From Cephalotus follicularis (taxonomy: Eukaryota > Streptophyta > Magnoliopsida > Oxalidales > Cephalotaceae), in assembly GCA_001972305.1 (NCBI GenBank), contig BDDD01001497.1:222669-286668 (forward strand): DNA of 64,000 nt, in the 5' to 3' direction. Under the pieces are notes generated by a model. It saw only the letters and a list, made by a program, of their open reading frames with translations. It did no database searches and had not been told where the DNA came from. Position 1 is the first letter of the stretch. Each line of letters opens with the position of its first letter. Positions 48,050 to 58,904 of this stretch are shown piece by piece. A program made the translations under genes and the position numbers.

Positions 48050-48270
48050 AGAAGACCTGCGCCACAAGACTACAGAGCTGACTTGTCCATGAGGCTGTAG
48101 AGAAGACCTGCACCAAAAGACTGAAGAGCAGACTTGTCCAAGAGGCGACAGAGAAGACCTGCGCCACAAGACTGTAGAGCAGACTTGTCCATACGATGGC
48201 AGAGAAGACCTACCCTATAAGGCTGCAGAGCAGGCCTGTCCACATGGCCGCAGAGCAGACCTATGCCTAG
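48050..48270 (+). repeat. 51-bp tandem repeat, about 4.3 units
   Basis: Units opening AGAAGACCTGC begin near 48050, 48101, 48152, 48203 and 48253, an exact 51-bp period. Each carries AGAGCAGACTTGTCC-like sequence. The E8 5' LTR has about 2.3 units (38367-38515). Confidence 0.88.
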
Positions 48271-48376
48271 GTCGCAGAGAAGAGTGAACCTGTGCTAATA
48301 GCATTGAATAAGATAGTAGAGTAGACCTGTTCCAAAGAAATTGTATAGTATTTGATTTAATTGTTAGGAACCTTAC

Positions 48377-48540
48377 AGGTCACCACAACTAAGATGACCG
48401 TGTAGGTCACCATCGATAGAGATGACCAAAAAGGTCACCTCTAATAGAGATTACCTCAGAGGTCACCCCCAATTGAGATGACCGTAAAAGTCACCAAATG
48501 ATATGACTATGAGGGTCACCAACCGATATGACCATGAGGG
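48377..48540 (+). repeat. 27-28 bp dyad repeat, about six units
   Basis: AGGTCACC begins near 48377, 48404, 48432, 48460, 48487 and 48513. Each unit also contains GATGACC or a variant, so each has GGTCA and its inverse TGACC separated by about 14 bp. The inverted E8 5' LTR has the same array near 45160-45330. Confidence 0.82.
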
Positions 48541-49164
48541 CTATTGATTGTGCATGGTTATTGATTGTGAATGTATATGTGTATATTCTATGTGTACACA
48601 TATATAAATACGGTTATTGATTGTGATTGTATTGTGATCGCTACCCTATAGAGACTAGTGTTAGGAATGGTCTGACCAGGTGAATATTCACCTTCTCTGC
48701 TTTACTTATAAATGTTACCCTAGTCTGCCAGTAGAGTATTGTTATATGCCTAGGACATTAAGAATACCTAGCTTGCTCTACCTTGGTGGAGGAGGCCGAG
48801 GATAGTTTATATGCTTCCTAAGATGATATTGATTGATGTGGAAACATTTAGTGGTTGGTTGCCTCGGCAGAGGATCCCGATGAGAGCTCATGTATGCCTC
48901 GAAATGATTTTGGAATGATATGGACGCTGAAGGGGGTATGGAATTGTATTATTATGGTTATGGTATGGAATTGTAACACCCGAGATTTTCCTATGTTGTA
49001 ATTTCACAATGTAAAAGTGTTTTTATTGTGGGATTAATAAAGTGATGAATTTCCAAGGCTTTGATGATGTTTTCAAAACTCTAATAGTGTTAATTTTAGA
49101 GTAAAAATGTTAAAGAAATGTTAAAAGGGCAAATTGATGTGAAACGGCGTGTTTTGGGAAAAAC

Positions 49165-49313
49165 GCGTCGACGCCTTTCAGAACGCATCGATGCCTTTGG
49201 AACTGAGAGATGCACGTAACTGCATGCACATGCACATCCATGCAGGCGAGGACATCGATGCCCTCGCGTAAAAATGGAAAAGACGTTGACATCTTTTAAG
49301 AATACGTCGATGC
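49165..49313 (+). repeat. Palindrome array 11 (GCGTCGACGC type) in S6, U3 side
   Basis: Cores are centred near 49169 (GCGTCGACGC), 49189 (GCATCGATGC), 49256, 49287 and 49308 (steps 20, 67, 31, 21). Read backwards this equals the 20-31-19-48-21 layout of arrays 4 and 9 with one unit lost (67 = 19 + 48). Confidence 0.88.
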
Positions 49314-50085
49314 GTAACATCAAATGTCAAGCACATTACTCTGCTGACAAAATAACGTACAATGGGGCACTATCCAGGCATCTTAACATGCAGTTCATGA
49401 CGTGTTGAGCATGCATTATGGTACCCTGAACTGCTAGGACTGAAATGACAGAAGTGGGAAGGCATGTGAGAGCATGCAAAGGCCTTGGCAGCAAAGGGGA
49501 GCCACCTGGTGCGCCATGCAACCAGGTGTGAAGAAGGTATGAAGAAGGAGAGAGACTTGGCATTTAGGCAGATGAAAACAAAACTAAATCTGCATAAAAC
49601 ATCTTGTTCTTCCTGAAATGAACTGAGAGAAGAATAAGAGAAACACTGTGAGAAGACGAGATAAGAAACCAATGAGTGAAAGAGTTAGAGAGAGAGGCTA
49701 AAAACCTCCATTGTCGAACTTGTTTAGAGCTTCGAGTTTGAAGCTTATGGCTAGCATCAACGGGACGATCCTTGAAGCTGCTGAGGACGATTCTAGGACT
49801 GAAAGAGGTGGACTTTCTAGTTCCAAACTTGGAACAAAAAGGTAGGGGAAGCCATGACTGTACTCTTGAGATTAATATTCATGCATGAACTATGGTTTTG
49901 GTGTATATATTGCATGATTACTGGATTGTTGTTGCTCACTGGATCAATGCCATGTTATGCTAGATATGTAATATGTATCTGCATGTTGGTTTCCTGCCTT
50001 GATTACATGTTATCTTGCATGTATGTGGTTTGTAATGGTCACTGTTTGTCACGTCGAGAGGAAGAAGATGACTGATACACGAAAC

Positions 50086-50348
50086 ACGTCGATGCCTTTT
50101 AAGAACATCGACGCCTTTGGGTTATCTGCTTGAATACTGACGTGAAACACGTCGACGCCTACGGTTCCTGCCTTGACGCGTCGACGCCGTAAGAAATACG
50201 CTGACGTTTAAAGGTTCTAGACCTTGAACGTCGACGCGTATGAAGATGGACATCGATGTCTTCAAAGAGTGGAACACGCTGACGCTAAGGACTTGAGCGT
50301 CGACGCTGAGGGACAAAGACATCGACGCCTTTTGATAGATATCGACGC
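50086..50348 (+). repeat. Palindrome array 12 (GCGTCGACGC type) in S6, U5 side
   Basis: Eleven cores are centred near 50090, 50109, 50153, 50182, 50202, 50232, 50254, 50280, 50301, 50323 and 50343 (steps 19, 44, 29, 20, 30, 22, 26, 21, 22, 20). Confidence 0.9.
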
Positions 50349-52160
50349 CTTCTGGTACTCTTTGGGATTTTCCTTATTTAAACGATGCGAAACAATCCCG
50401 ACTCCTATTAGGGTGCATTTGAGCATTTGTATGCATTGTATATACACTTTTACTGCCTGTTTGTTTACTATTTGGAAATCGTTTAAGATTTCTAAAGTTA
50501 TGATATTTAGAAATGTATATGTGAACTCGGAATACGCTATTTTGAGTATGAAAATATATATTGGTTAATAACGTAATTTCGAACGAACTGGAAAACGATT
50601 TCCACTACTGAATTGTTAAAGTATTTTCTATCTATTAGAAATGCATATTTCAAATGTTATCACTTTCAAAAATATTTGAAAATGAACTGCCTGTTGTCGA
50701 TCTAAACGATCACTACTGTACTGTTTACTACACTGTTTACTGTTTTGATTCACTGTTTGCTCTGTGAAATTACTGTGTTTGTGCTTGAGCCACTAGTTGC
50801 ATGGCGGAGACTGCCAACGCCGGCTAGTGGTAGGGTTGACCTAGGAGCTAGGAGTTGGCTGGGTAACTCACTGTACTGTACTGTTGTCTCGCTTGGTTGC
50901 CTGGAGTAGGGACCGAAGTGAGAGTGAATGTGGGGCCAGGAGTTGGCGGCGTTACACATACTGCCTGCCTGTTGTGGTCCTTTGTGGACTTACTGTACTG
51001 CCTGTTGGTCCTTCTCGGACATTACTGTGCCTGTGATGTAGCTCTGGCCAGGTTACTACTGTACTGTTGTTGCATACATATATTTTCATATATATGTCCT
51101 TACTCATATTTTACTGTACTGTTAAAATATATATGTTTTTCGTATATATATATAAATCATTACTGCATCATCTGTGCATACATTACATGTCATGCATGCA
51201 ATGTTGATCCCAAGCGACCTATATGACTTAGCTGAGTGAGGACAAAGGCTAACCCCCTACTTTACAGATTGATGCAGTGGACCGGTTGGCCTAGCTTGGA
51301 TGAAGACCAAGCCCTTATGTTGTTGTTGGTTTTAATTCTCCTGTTTTGTAATAAGCTGGTTTTGTCTTAAGGATACTGAAGTACTGTACTAATGTTTATC
51401 TGTTGTACCGTACCTTTGGCTTTGTTTAACAATGGGTTGTATTAATTGTTTTATGGATCACGCTCCGTTTTGTTAACAACGACAGATTTGGTTTGAGTAG
51501 CGTGCAGTATGGGATGCACGTTACGTGCTTTCAGCTTATGTGTTTAATGCTTCCGCAACTGATATTGTTTAAAAGTTTAAATTTTATGGTTTAGCATGAG
51601 CTGAATCTTATATGTTAATTGCCTTTACTGCTTTAATGTTGTCTTACTGAAACCGGGGCGTGACAGGAATTGTCATGGTTATATGTATTGTTGCATTATG
51701 CATCTCGCATGTCATGCATCCTCGTGCTTTGTATATAGAAGCACCTACACAACCATGGGTTGTTGACCCATTCTCTGAATGGGTCAGGTTCAGGTGATGC
51801 AGCGCAGTGATTCGAGGGACTAGATCGCAGAGTAGAGCTTCTTCAGCAAGCAGTTCCATACAACTTACCTTGTATAATGAAATGGATGTTGTAAAGCAAT
51901 TATATTTGACCTGTCGGCTTATTGTAGATGTGTGTTATGAAACATTGTCGTATATGAATGGGTACCCACGCGAAACATTGTAGTATATGAATGGGTACCC
52001 ACGCGATATATATATATTGATTATTCTGCTTTCATTTTCTGGTTAATTTAAAGTTTTAAATTTCTTGCATATTTTGGGTTGATGGAAATGGCTTGTTATG
52101 GATGGCACGTCAGGTATCGGACCGTGGCGTCCTCCTCGTGGTTCAAGGCATGACAATCTT

Positions 52161-53961
52161 TGGGCCTTGTAAGAGCTACATTGAGATGTATGGGCGAGTG
52201 TGCAACAGGGGATCGTCACGCCCGTATTGACGGTGATAGGCTCTATAATATCTTTGTCAGGGAAACTAGAAATGGGGTTTCCAGGGAGGTTTACCTATAG
52301 TCTCAGTGTGTACATAGATTTGTAGTTATCACGGAATTTATCTAGGGTTGACATTTATCAAAACCCTAGGCCTTAGTCGAAGCCAAGGATGTCGAAGGAT
52401 ACATGACAAATAAGCTGAAGACGGGATTAAAGTACTGGCTAACCGACTAACGAATGATAGACATGGAAGTTCGGTCCATGGATCCGGGGGATGATTCGGA
52501 ATCATACCAGTGCTATTTTAATAGTCGGGGCTAGGATGGTCGTACCATAACTCTAGGATGTTCTGGGAAATTTATCATTGTACCGACATCCAACTGGGCT
52601 TTCAGGCCCCATCTGATTTTGGAGCACATGTATGGGACACATGTCATTTGGTGAGAGATTAGCATCTGGGAGATGTTACTTTGCTAGTGTACATTTTATT
52701 TGCTGAACATATATCATTTCTTTAGAAGTGAGTTCATGCATCGCCATAATAGAATGTTCCGTGCAAAGGGTTGTTTGTTTAACTAGTAAGTACGTTAGGC
52801 ATTTACTTCTGGAGAGAGCAAGTGGGCTTTGTAGCATGTTGGGCTTGGGATTTACTTCCTCGAGTGGGCCGAAAATTGGGCTTTGATTAGCCTTGAATTG
52901 GGCCTTTTCATTTGCAAGAGAATGCTTAGCCCAAAGTTTGTTTCTAAGACTACTATTATTGACTTTTCAACCATGGAATTGTCTCTTTCATTTGGGCATC
53001 AAATGACACCATTTTGAGTCATGTGTGGCCGGCCAAATGAAGAGAAAAAGAGAGTGTTTTGATGAGTCATGTTAGCTTATGTGAGAAGCTTAAATTGATG
53101 ACTCATTGTTAAGATATTTTAACTTAACTTTCATAACACACTTCATCACACTCTCACATTCTCTCTTCACCCGTCCGCTCTCTCTTCTCTTTCCCCGTGT
53201 GCTCTCTCTTCTCTTTCTCTCCTTTCTATGCCATGAGCTTTCTTCTCCATTGAAGAACTTGAATGAGCTTTGAAGCTCTGTGAGAGAAAACAACCCTACA
53301 ATCATCTTCTCAACCTCCAATTTCTTTGTAGGTGGAAATATTTTCTTCCATGGATTATATCTTTACTTGTAAAGATTTTTAGTTTAGCTTTAAACACTTC
53401 AAGCCTTCACAAAGTCTTCTAGTCGTGTGTATTGGAAGATCTTTTGTGAAGACAATAGCTTTGGTTCCAAGTTAGAAGTAACACACAAAAGGGAGGAGGG
53501 CGAAGAATTAGGTAAAGGTTTCCAATTCATCTCCTTTATGTTTATGTGTTCTTTGTGATTGTTTTGTTGAGTTGTGGTGTCGGGTTTAAGGGCTAGGATT
53601 TCCATCCTAGCTGTGCCCTTTTCTTGTAGATTTGGTACCCTAGAAAACCCTAAGGGTTTGGTTAGGTTACGGTTTTTCAGGTGGAGCATCATGTGTTATC
53701 GTTTTTGGTGTGCTACCCTAATGCATTTTGGGAGAGATCAAAACTAGGGTTTAGGTAACCCTAGCTCTATCCCGTCCCTTTCATGCTTGGAATGTTTAAA
53801 TGGTTCATTTGATAACCTAATTACAGACCCTAGGGTCTATTGGAACAATTACGGACTTATCATTTACGGTATCTCGCTGCTTGGGGATTAAAAAATTTTA
53901 AAAGTTACCCCAAAACCCTAATTCCCTAATTGTTCCAGACCTCTTTAGAGTGGTTTCAACA
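52161..53961 (+). mobile_element. E7 5' LTR, part 2
   Basis: It resumes with TGGGCCTTGT after the E8 target repeat and runs to GGTTTCAACA at 53961, just before a primer site. With 36767-37411 the E7 LTR is about 2.45 kb. A CT-rich transcript start region lies at 53155-53230. Confidence 0.9.
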
Positions 53962-53963
53962 AG

Positions 53964-53975
53964 TGGTATCAGAGC
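53964..53975 (+). promoter_or_regulatory. Primer binding site of E7
   Basis: TGGTATCAGAGC lies 2 bp after the LTR end, a perfect initiator-methionine tRNA type site. Confidence 0.9.
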
Positions 53976-56107
53976 CCTTGATTAGGCTCAATTCGACCTG
54001 GTTTTAGTGTTTAGTGAGTTGCCTTTATGTGTCTTAATGTTGGCCCTAAGAGTGAAATTGGAAAATTTAGGTCATTTGGAATGTTCAATTTCAAGTGATT
54101 TTTCTAATTGTTAGAACTAGTGATAATGACTAATTAAATGGATAGTTTGGTGATCCAAAGATCAATACATTGGACGTTAATGATACAAGGGAGCATTCTA
54201 ACATCTTCGTGTATGATTTAAGATTTCAATCGGACCTTGAAAAGTCATTAAACGAGCGTTTAAAAGTGTCGTGAATTTTAGTTCGAAAGTTGGTTACGTG
54301 CGGGATTTCTGCATAGATTTTTTGCAGTAGTGAGTGCAGATTATCTGCCAGTTGCCCAAAGCAGAAAATTGCACTGGTTAGTGACAGTATGAGTGCAGGA
54401 ATATTCTGGATAGTTTCTTACAGTCCTTGCTAATATTCTGACAGTTTTATGCACTCTTACCGACATTTTTCAGCACAATTACTACTAGTTGCCTAAAAGT
54501 TTCCTGCAAGCTTCCGGCCAGCTTTTAAATGCAGTTTTTGTGCATTCTTCGCACAGTTACTGGCATGAATACTTTATGGATTACATATGTACGTACCAGG
54601 GCATTCGGGAAAAGATTCAATTCACTTATACACATAGCTCTTTCATTAATGCAATTTATTCAAGTGGAATATTTAATATTAGTTTTTATTAATATTTATA
54701 TTGCATTATTTTTCTCTCTAATAAATAATATGGTGGGACCATGTAATTAAATATAGTAAAAGGCTATATTTAGGGACACTATATTTTATTGTATCTAGTG
54801 GGAGTCGGATTTTATTTAGGCTGATAGATAAACGGTAAATCATTAAATATTCAAATTGTCACGTGTTTATTGATTAAATATATAGTGATTATATTTTTTG
54901 AATTTCTTGTGCATGCTGATAGACTTGGGACTAGACCTAGTTTTTTGGTTTCTTTTACGGATGTTATTTAATTTCTTTACTGTTGTGGAATTCATTTGGT
55001 TTGTAATAAGGTTGCCTGCGTGTGCCATTAATTTTTCTTATCTATTAAATTCTTAAGAGTAGAATTTCTCTTCTCCCTCAAATTGTATTCTTATTCTTTC
55101 GTTATACAAATGTAATATTTATAAGAAGAGATGCAATCAAGCTTGAAGAGAGGATCAAGAAGAATACAAGACCAAGTGAAGACCATGTAATCATGGTGTG
55201 AATGCTGTAATAAAGTAGTTGTTAAATAATATCTCCTAGGAAACCAAGTGGTCACGTTTGGCTCACGTGATCACTTAATCGTTAGAGTCCCAAGTCAGGC
55301 CATTTTTTTTAGGATGCATAAGATGGATGAAATTTTTATTTTTTCCAAATACGTCCAAGCATGTAAGCCGTTGCAAATGAGATTTGAAGATAAAATTTAT
55401 CTTAATAACGGCTTTGGTAATATTTAAAATATGATGAGACCAAATTCCTCCAAATTGCAAAATAATAAATCCGTAAGCGGTGGGGCACAAGGGTGTCCTG
55501 TCGTTGGCCTTCCACAGCCTTCGTTGAATGGAGTGGGCATATTGGGGATAGCACAGCACAGTTGAGGTCCTCTATATGATCATTTCCATTCCATTTCAAT
55601 GTGAGGTGCACTGGAAGGAAATAACCATGTTTTGGCACTCTGACAGTCTCCTTTGTGGGTATCAAAATGGGTTGATTTCTTTGAGGATTGTGGGTTTGGA
55701 TTTATACCGAGATCATATAGTTTGTCATGCCAACAGCTAAGACCATATGGGCCGGGAGGCCGAATGTTGTATAGGATCTTGCATTTCAAGGGCAGGGCCC
55801 TAATGCAAATTGACACTTGTGTCTACCTATCTTAATATTGTGGTTTGTCATGCCAACAACTGAGGCCATGATAGGCGAGATAGATTTCGATCCCAACTAG
55901 GATGCGGGCCTTCCCGAATTCCACTCGGATGTGTGGGATACAATTAGAATAATGGGAGTAGCCATAGTTACTAAAGACCACGAATTATGGTAATAACTTG
56001 TTTGGAATGAAATTGATAATTTTCTTTGTCATTTGTTTCCTCTTATAGGTTGCTAGTCTTATATACTCTTCAAGAATACTAGAAACCAACAAGCTGGATG
56101 GTCCAAA
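53976..56107 (+). mobile_element. E7 copia untranslated leader
   Basis: This 2.1-kb stretch between primer site and gag has no believable coding sequence. It contains two TTTGTCATGCCAACA modules (55718 and 55842), related to the E3 leader modules. CCTCTTATAG at about 56039-56048, just before the gag region, resembles a 3' splice site. Open frames at 54489-55835 are short and unsupported. Confidence 0.7.
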
Positions 56108-56940
56108 CATTTTGGATTTGTAGCGCAACCTACCCCTAGTACTCACGAGCATGAAACTAGCTCATGTGATGATTGATACTACCCCAGTTTTGGGAGTGTA
56201 CCCAACCGAAGAGCATAAGGCCAATGTGGCCAAATGGTTTGACAAGGATGAGCAAGCTCATTGCTTAGAGATTGCGGGTATGGTCCCGGAACTGCAAAGA
56301 CAGTACGAGAATCTTGATACCTTGGGCCCCATACTTCTTAGGCTTAAGGAGTCATATGGTGCCAGGTTGAGGACCAAGAGGTTTAACTTGTCCCGTCAGC
56401 TCTTCTGGTTGAAAATGCCTGAGGGGGCCATAAGTCCATGCTCATGGGCTGAAGATGATTGATCTCATTGAGCAACTAGCTCAACTAGATCCAATCATGG
56501 ATGATGGTTACTACATTGACCTTATGCTAGCATCCCTCCCTCGGACATTCTCCCAATTCATCACAAATTTTCACATGAACAAGGTGGAGTGCTCTCTACC
56601 TGAAATTGTGGAAATGCTTCGTACAGCCGAAGCAGACATGGACCATGGAAAGTCCAAGTCACATATGATGATGCTTCCTTCTTCTTCCTTCTGGATAGCC
56701 CCTAAAAAGGGTGGATCTAGTGGATCCAAGTCCAAGGGAAAGGGCAAGGCGCCCATGAAAAAGAAAGGGAAGAAAGGGAAGAAACCACTTCCAGTGGTGG
56801 GGGATGCCTTCAAGAGTAGGATCCGATAGCTTTCGGATGATAAGGCTTGCTTTTACTGTTGAAAGAAAGGCCATTGGAGATCATAGTGCAGTGAGTTTCA
56901 AAACTCCACAGCAGGAAATGCCTCGGGGTCAGGTATTTTT
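56108..56940 (+). pseudogene. gag: E7 copia gag
   Basis: It starts in the signature ILETNKLDGPN near 56080, has a TAG near 56119, then an open stretch to 56462 (FDKDEQAHCLEIAGM, LRLKESYGARL). A frame change leads to 56455-56829 (FHMNKVECSLPEIVEML and a Lys/Gly-rich linker). The single zinc knuckle near 56846-56890 keeps its C-C-H-C residues but has TGA and TAG inside it. The protein is closely related to E3 gag. Confidence 0.87.
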
Positions 56941-58317
56941 ATGATTGAATCTTTTTTAGCTTATAATGTTAGTTCAACTTGGGTAGTTGACTCAGGTTAT
57001 GGGACTAACATTTGTAACTCTTTGCAGAGGCTAAGAGGGACTAAACAGCTAGAAGCTGAAGATGCTTTGGACTTGCGCCTAGGTGATGGTTCGAGGATCC
57101 ACACTTCTTTTGTTGCTATTTTTTAGTTGTCTATTACTTCTGGCCATGTACTAAAACTTGATCCACGCTATTTTGTAAAGAACCTTGTATGAAATGTAAT
57201 TTATGTTTCTTATTTGTATAAGATGGGCTGGGAGCTCACTTTTTCTACCAACTCTTGTAGTCTTATACATAACAATGTTCTTGTTTGTGCAGGGCACTTA
57301 GACAATGGCATATATGTTTTAGACACTAAACAACAAATGGCCAGGAAAATTCAAACAGGAACCACTAATAAATGACAAAGAGAAAATGATGATGTAAACC
57401 CTTCTTACATATGGCATTGTAGATTAGGTCATCCTAGCGAGGCTAGAGTCACACGATTGGTTAGGGATGGTCTTTTGGACATCAAGGACATGGAGTCCTT
57501 TCCAACTTGTGAGCCATGTTTGATTGGCAAGATGACCAAATCTCCCTTCTTTGGGGAAGGAGAAAGGGCAGTGCACATACTGGGACTTGTCCACACTGAC
57601 GTCTACGAACCTATGTCAGTCAATGCTAAGGGAGGTTTTCCCTACTTCATTACATTCACCGATGATTTATCACGGTTTGGGTACACGTTTCTAATGAAAC
57701 ACAAATCTGAGTCCTTTAAGAGGTTCAAGGAATTCATGTAAGAAGTAGAGAAACAAATAAGGAAGCCCATTAAAATACTTTGGTTGGACCGAGGGGGCGA
57801 ATGCCTATCTGCTGAATTCTAGGGTTATCTGAGAGATAACAAAATTCTCTCTTAATTGACACCTTCAGGTACACCATAGCATAATAGTGTGTCCGAACGG
57901 AAGAATCAGACCTTGATGAATATGGTCCAGTCCATGATGTCTTTTACTGATGTTCCAATATCTTTATGGGGTTATGCGCTACAAGCGGCAGCGTACATCC
58001 TAACCAGGATTCCTTCGAAATATGTCCCCTCCATACCTTACGAGGTATATAAAGGGAGGACACCCAGCCTAAACCATTTGAGGGTTTGGGGCTGTCCAGC
58101 TTATGTTAGAAGGCAGGAACCTTCTAAGCTGGAGGCACGAGCGAATCGCTGCCGGTTTGTGGGGTATCCTAAGGAAACAAGAGGATACTATTTTTACCTT
58201 CCCAGTGAACAAAAAGTGTTTGTTTCGTGAACTGATACTTTCTTGGAAATGGAATACCTGCTTGCAGGAAGCAGTGCAAGTAACATGGAACTGAGAGAGT
58301 TACCACCAGGTGAAAGA
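56941..58317 (+). pseudogene. pol: E7 copia protease and integrase
   Basis: Protease has WVVDSGYGTNIC (D-S-G, about 56985). The pre-integrase domain WHCRLGHPSEARV (about 57413) is followed by integrase with D in VHTDVYEPM, D in LWLDRGGE (about 57787) and E in VSERKNQT (about 57896), ending PSEQKVFVS at 58227. Stops occur near 57124, 57190, 57374, 57739, 57821, 57854 and 57878. S7 interrupts the integrase-RT linker at 58317. Confidence 0.88.
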
Positions 58318-58513
58318 TGTTCGGCATAAAAATGTGTTGTTTTTAATGATATAATTGTTATATTTTTATGCTTGGAACATATTACTTTGGTTGTGTTTAA
58401 CTAACTTTCAGGTAAGATGCCAAAAATATAAAATTGCGGAAACATGAGTCAAATTGGCTCAAATTGAGAGCAAGGACATCAAAGATTGAAAAATTCTACA
58501 GAAACAGAGTGAA

Positions 58514-58801
58514 GCGTCGACGCCTTGCTTGTAAGCGTCGACGCTTAACCAAAAAGCGCCAACAGTTAAGGTCAAAGCGTCGAAGCTTTAGTATAGAAAG
58601 TTAAAAATCAAATTACACCCTTTAAGCGTCAATGTTCTCATTATAGCGTCGACGCTTAGCTTCAAAGCACTGACTGTTTCAGAGAAAGCGTCGACGCTTA
58701 AAACTGTAGTTCAATTATTCAAGTAGACGCCAAACATTAAAGGAAGCGCATCTCGGCACAACACACCAAAGCATCGAAGCCCAAGACTTAAGCGTCGACG
58801 C
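58514..58801 (+). repeat. Palindrome array 13 (AAGCGTCGACGCTT type) in S7
   Basis: Cores are centred near 58518, 58539, 58560, 58581, 58630, 58650, 58671, 58692, 58775 and 58796 (steps 21, 21, 21, 49, 20, 21, 21, 83, 21). Perfect AGCGTCGACGCT units lie at 58539, 58650, 58692 and 58796. Confidence 0.92.
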
Positions 58802-58896
58802 TTACGACATATCAGGCGACAAATTTGGAATGTTTTTACAGTTTTAATCAGATTGTAATAGTTAGATTTTTTCCATTTTTCTGCATTAGGTTAGAG

Positions 58897-58904
58897 TATA
58901 AAAA
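58897..58904 (+). promoter_or_regulatory. TATA box of S7
   Basis: TATAAAAA lies about 95 bp downstream of the last palindrome of array 13, so the array sits in the U3 enhancer position. Confidence 0.65.

Larger units (their letters stand above)
48972..51665 (+). mobile_element. S6, solo LTR (2694 bp) inside the E8 3' LTR
   Basis: It starts TGTAACACCCG and ends GGGGCGTGACA and is flanked by a perfect GGAAT duplication (48967-48971 and 51666-51670). It is homologous to S3 in opposite orientation throughout, including the GGAACAAAAAGGTAGGGGAAG stretch near 49827 (shown here only in part as GGTAGGGGAAG) and the right-end phrase GGCTAACCCCCTAC. It carries arrays 11 and 12. No internal retroelement sequence remains. 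Its short open frames (49096-51226) lie in the LTR and are not genes. Confidence 0.93.
47113..52155 (+). mobile_element. E8 3' LTR, interrupted by S6
   Basis: Two pieces, 47113-48971 and 51666-52155 (less one GGAAT copy), total about 2.34 kb. It starts TATAAGCCCCGG (the second base is mutated) and ends GGCATGACA. It contains a 51-bp tandem repeat (48050-48270) and a 27-28 bp dyad repeat (48377-48540). ATCTT at 52156 duplicates the target at 37407. It has no coding content. Confidence 0.9.

Noticed and set aside
8455-58801. CRISPR-like arrays
   Set aside because: Repeats are only 10-14 bp, palindromic and degenerate, spacers vary from about 5 to 70 bp, no cas genes exist, and the DNA is a plant retrotransposon landscape.
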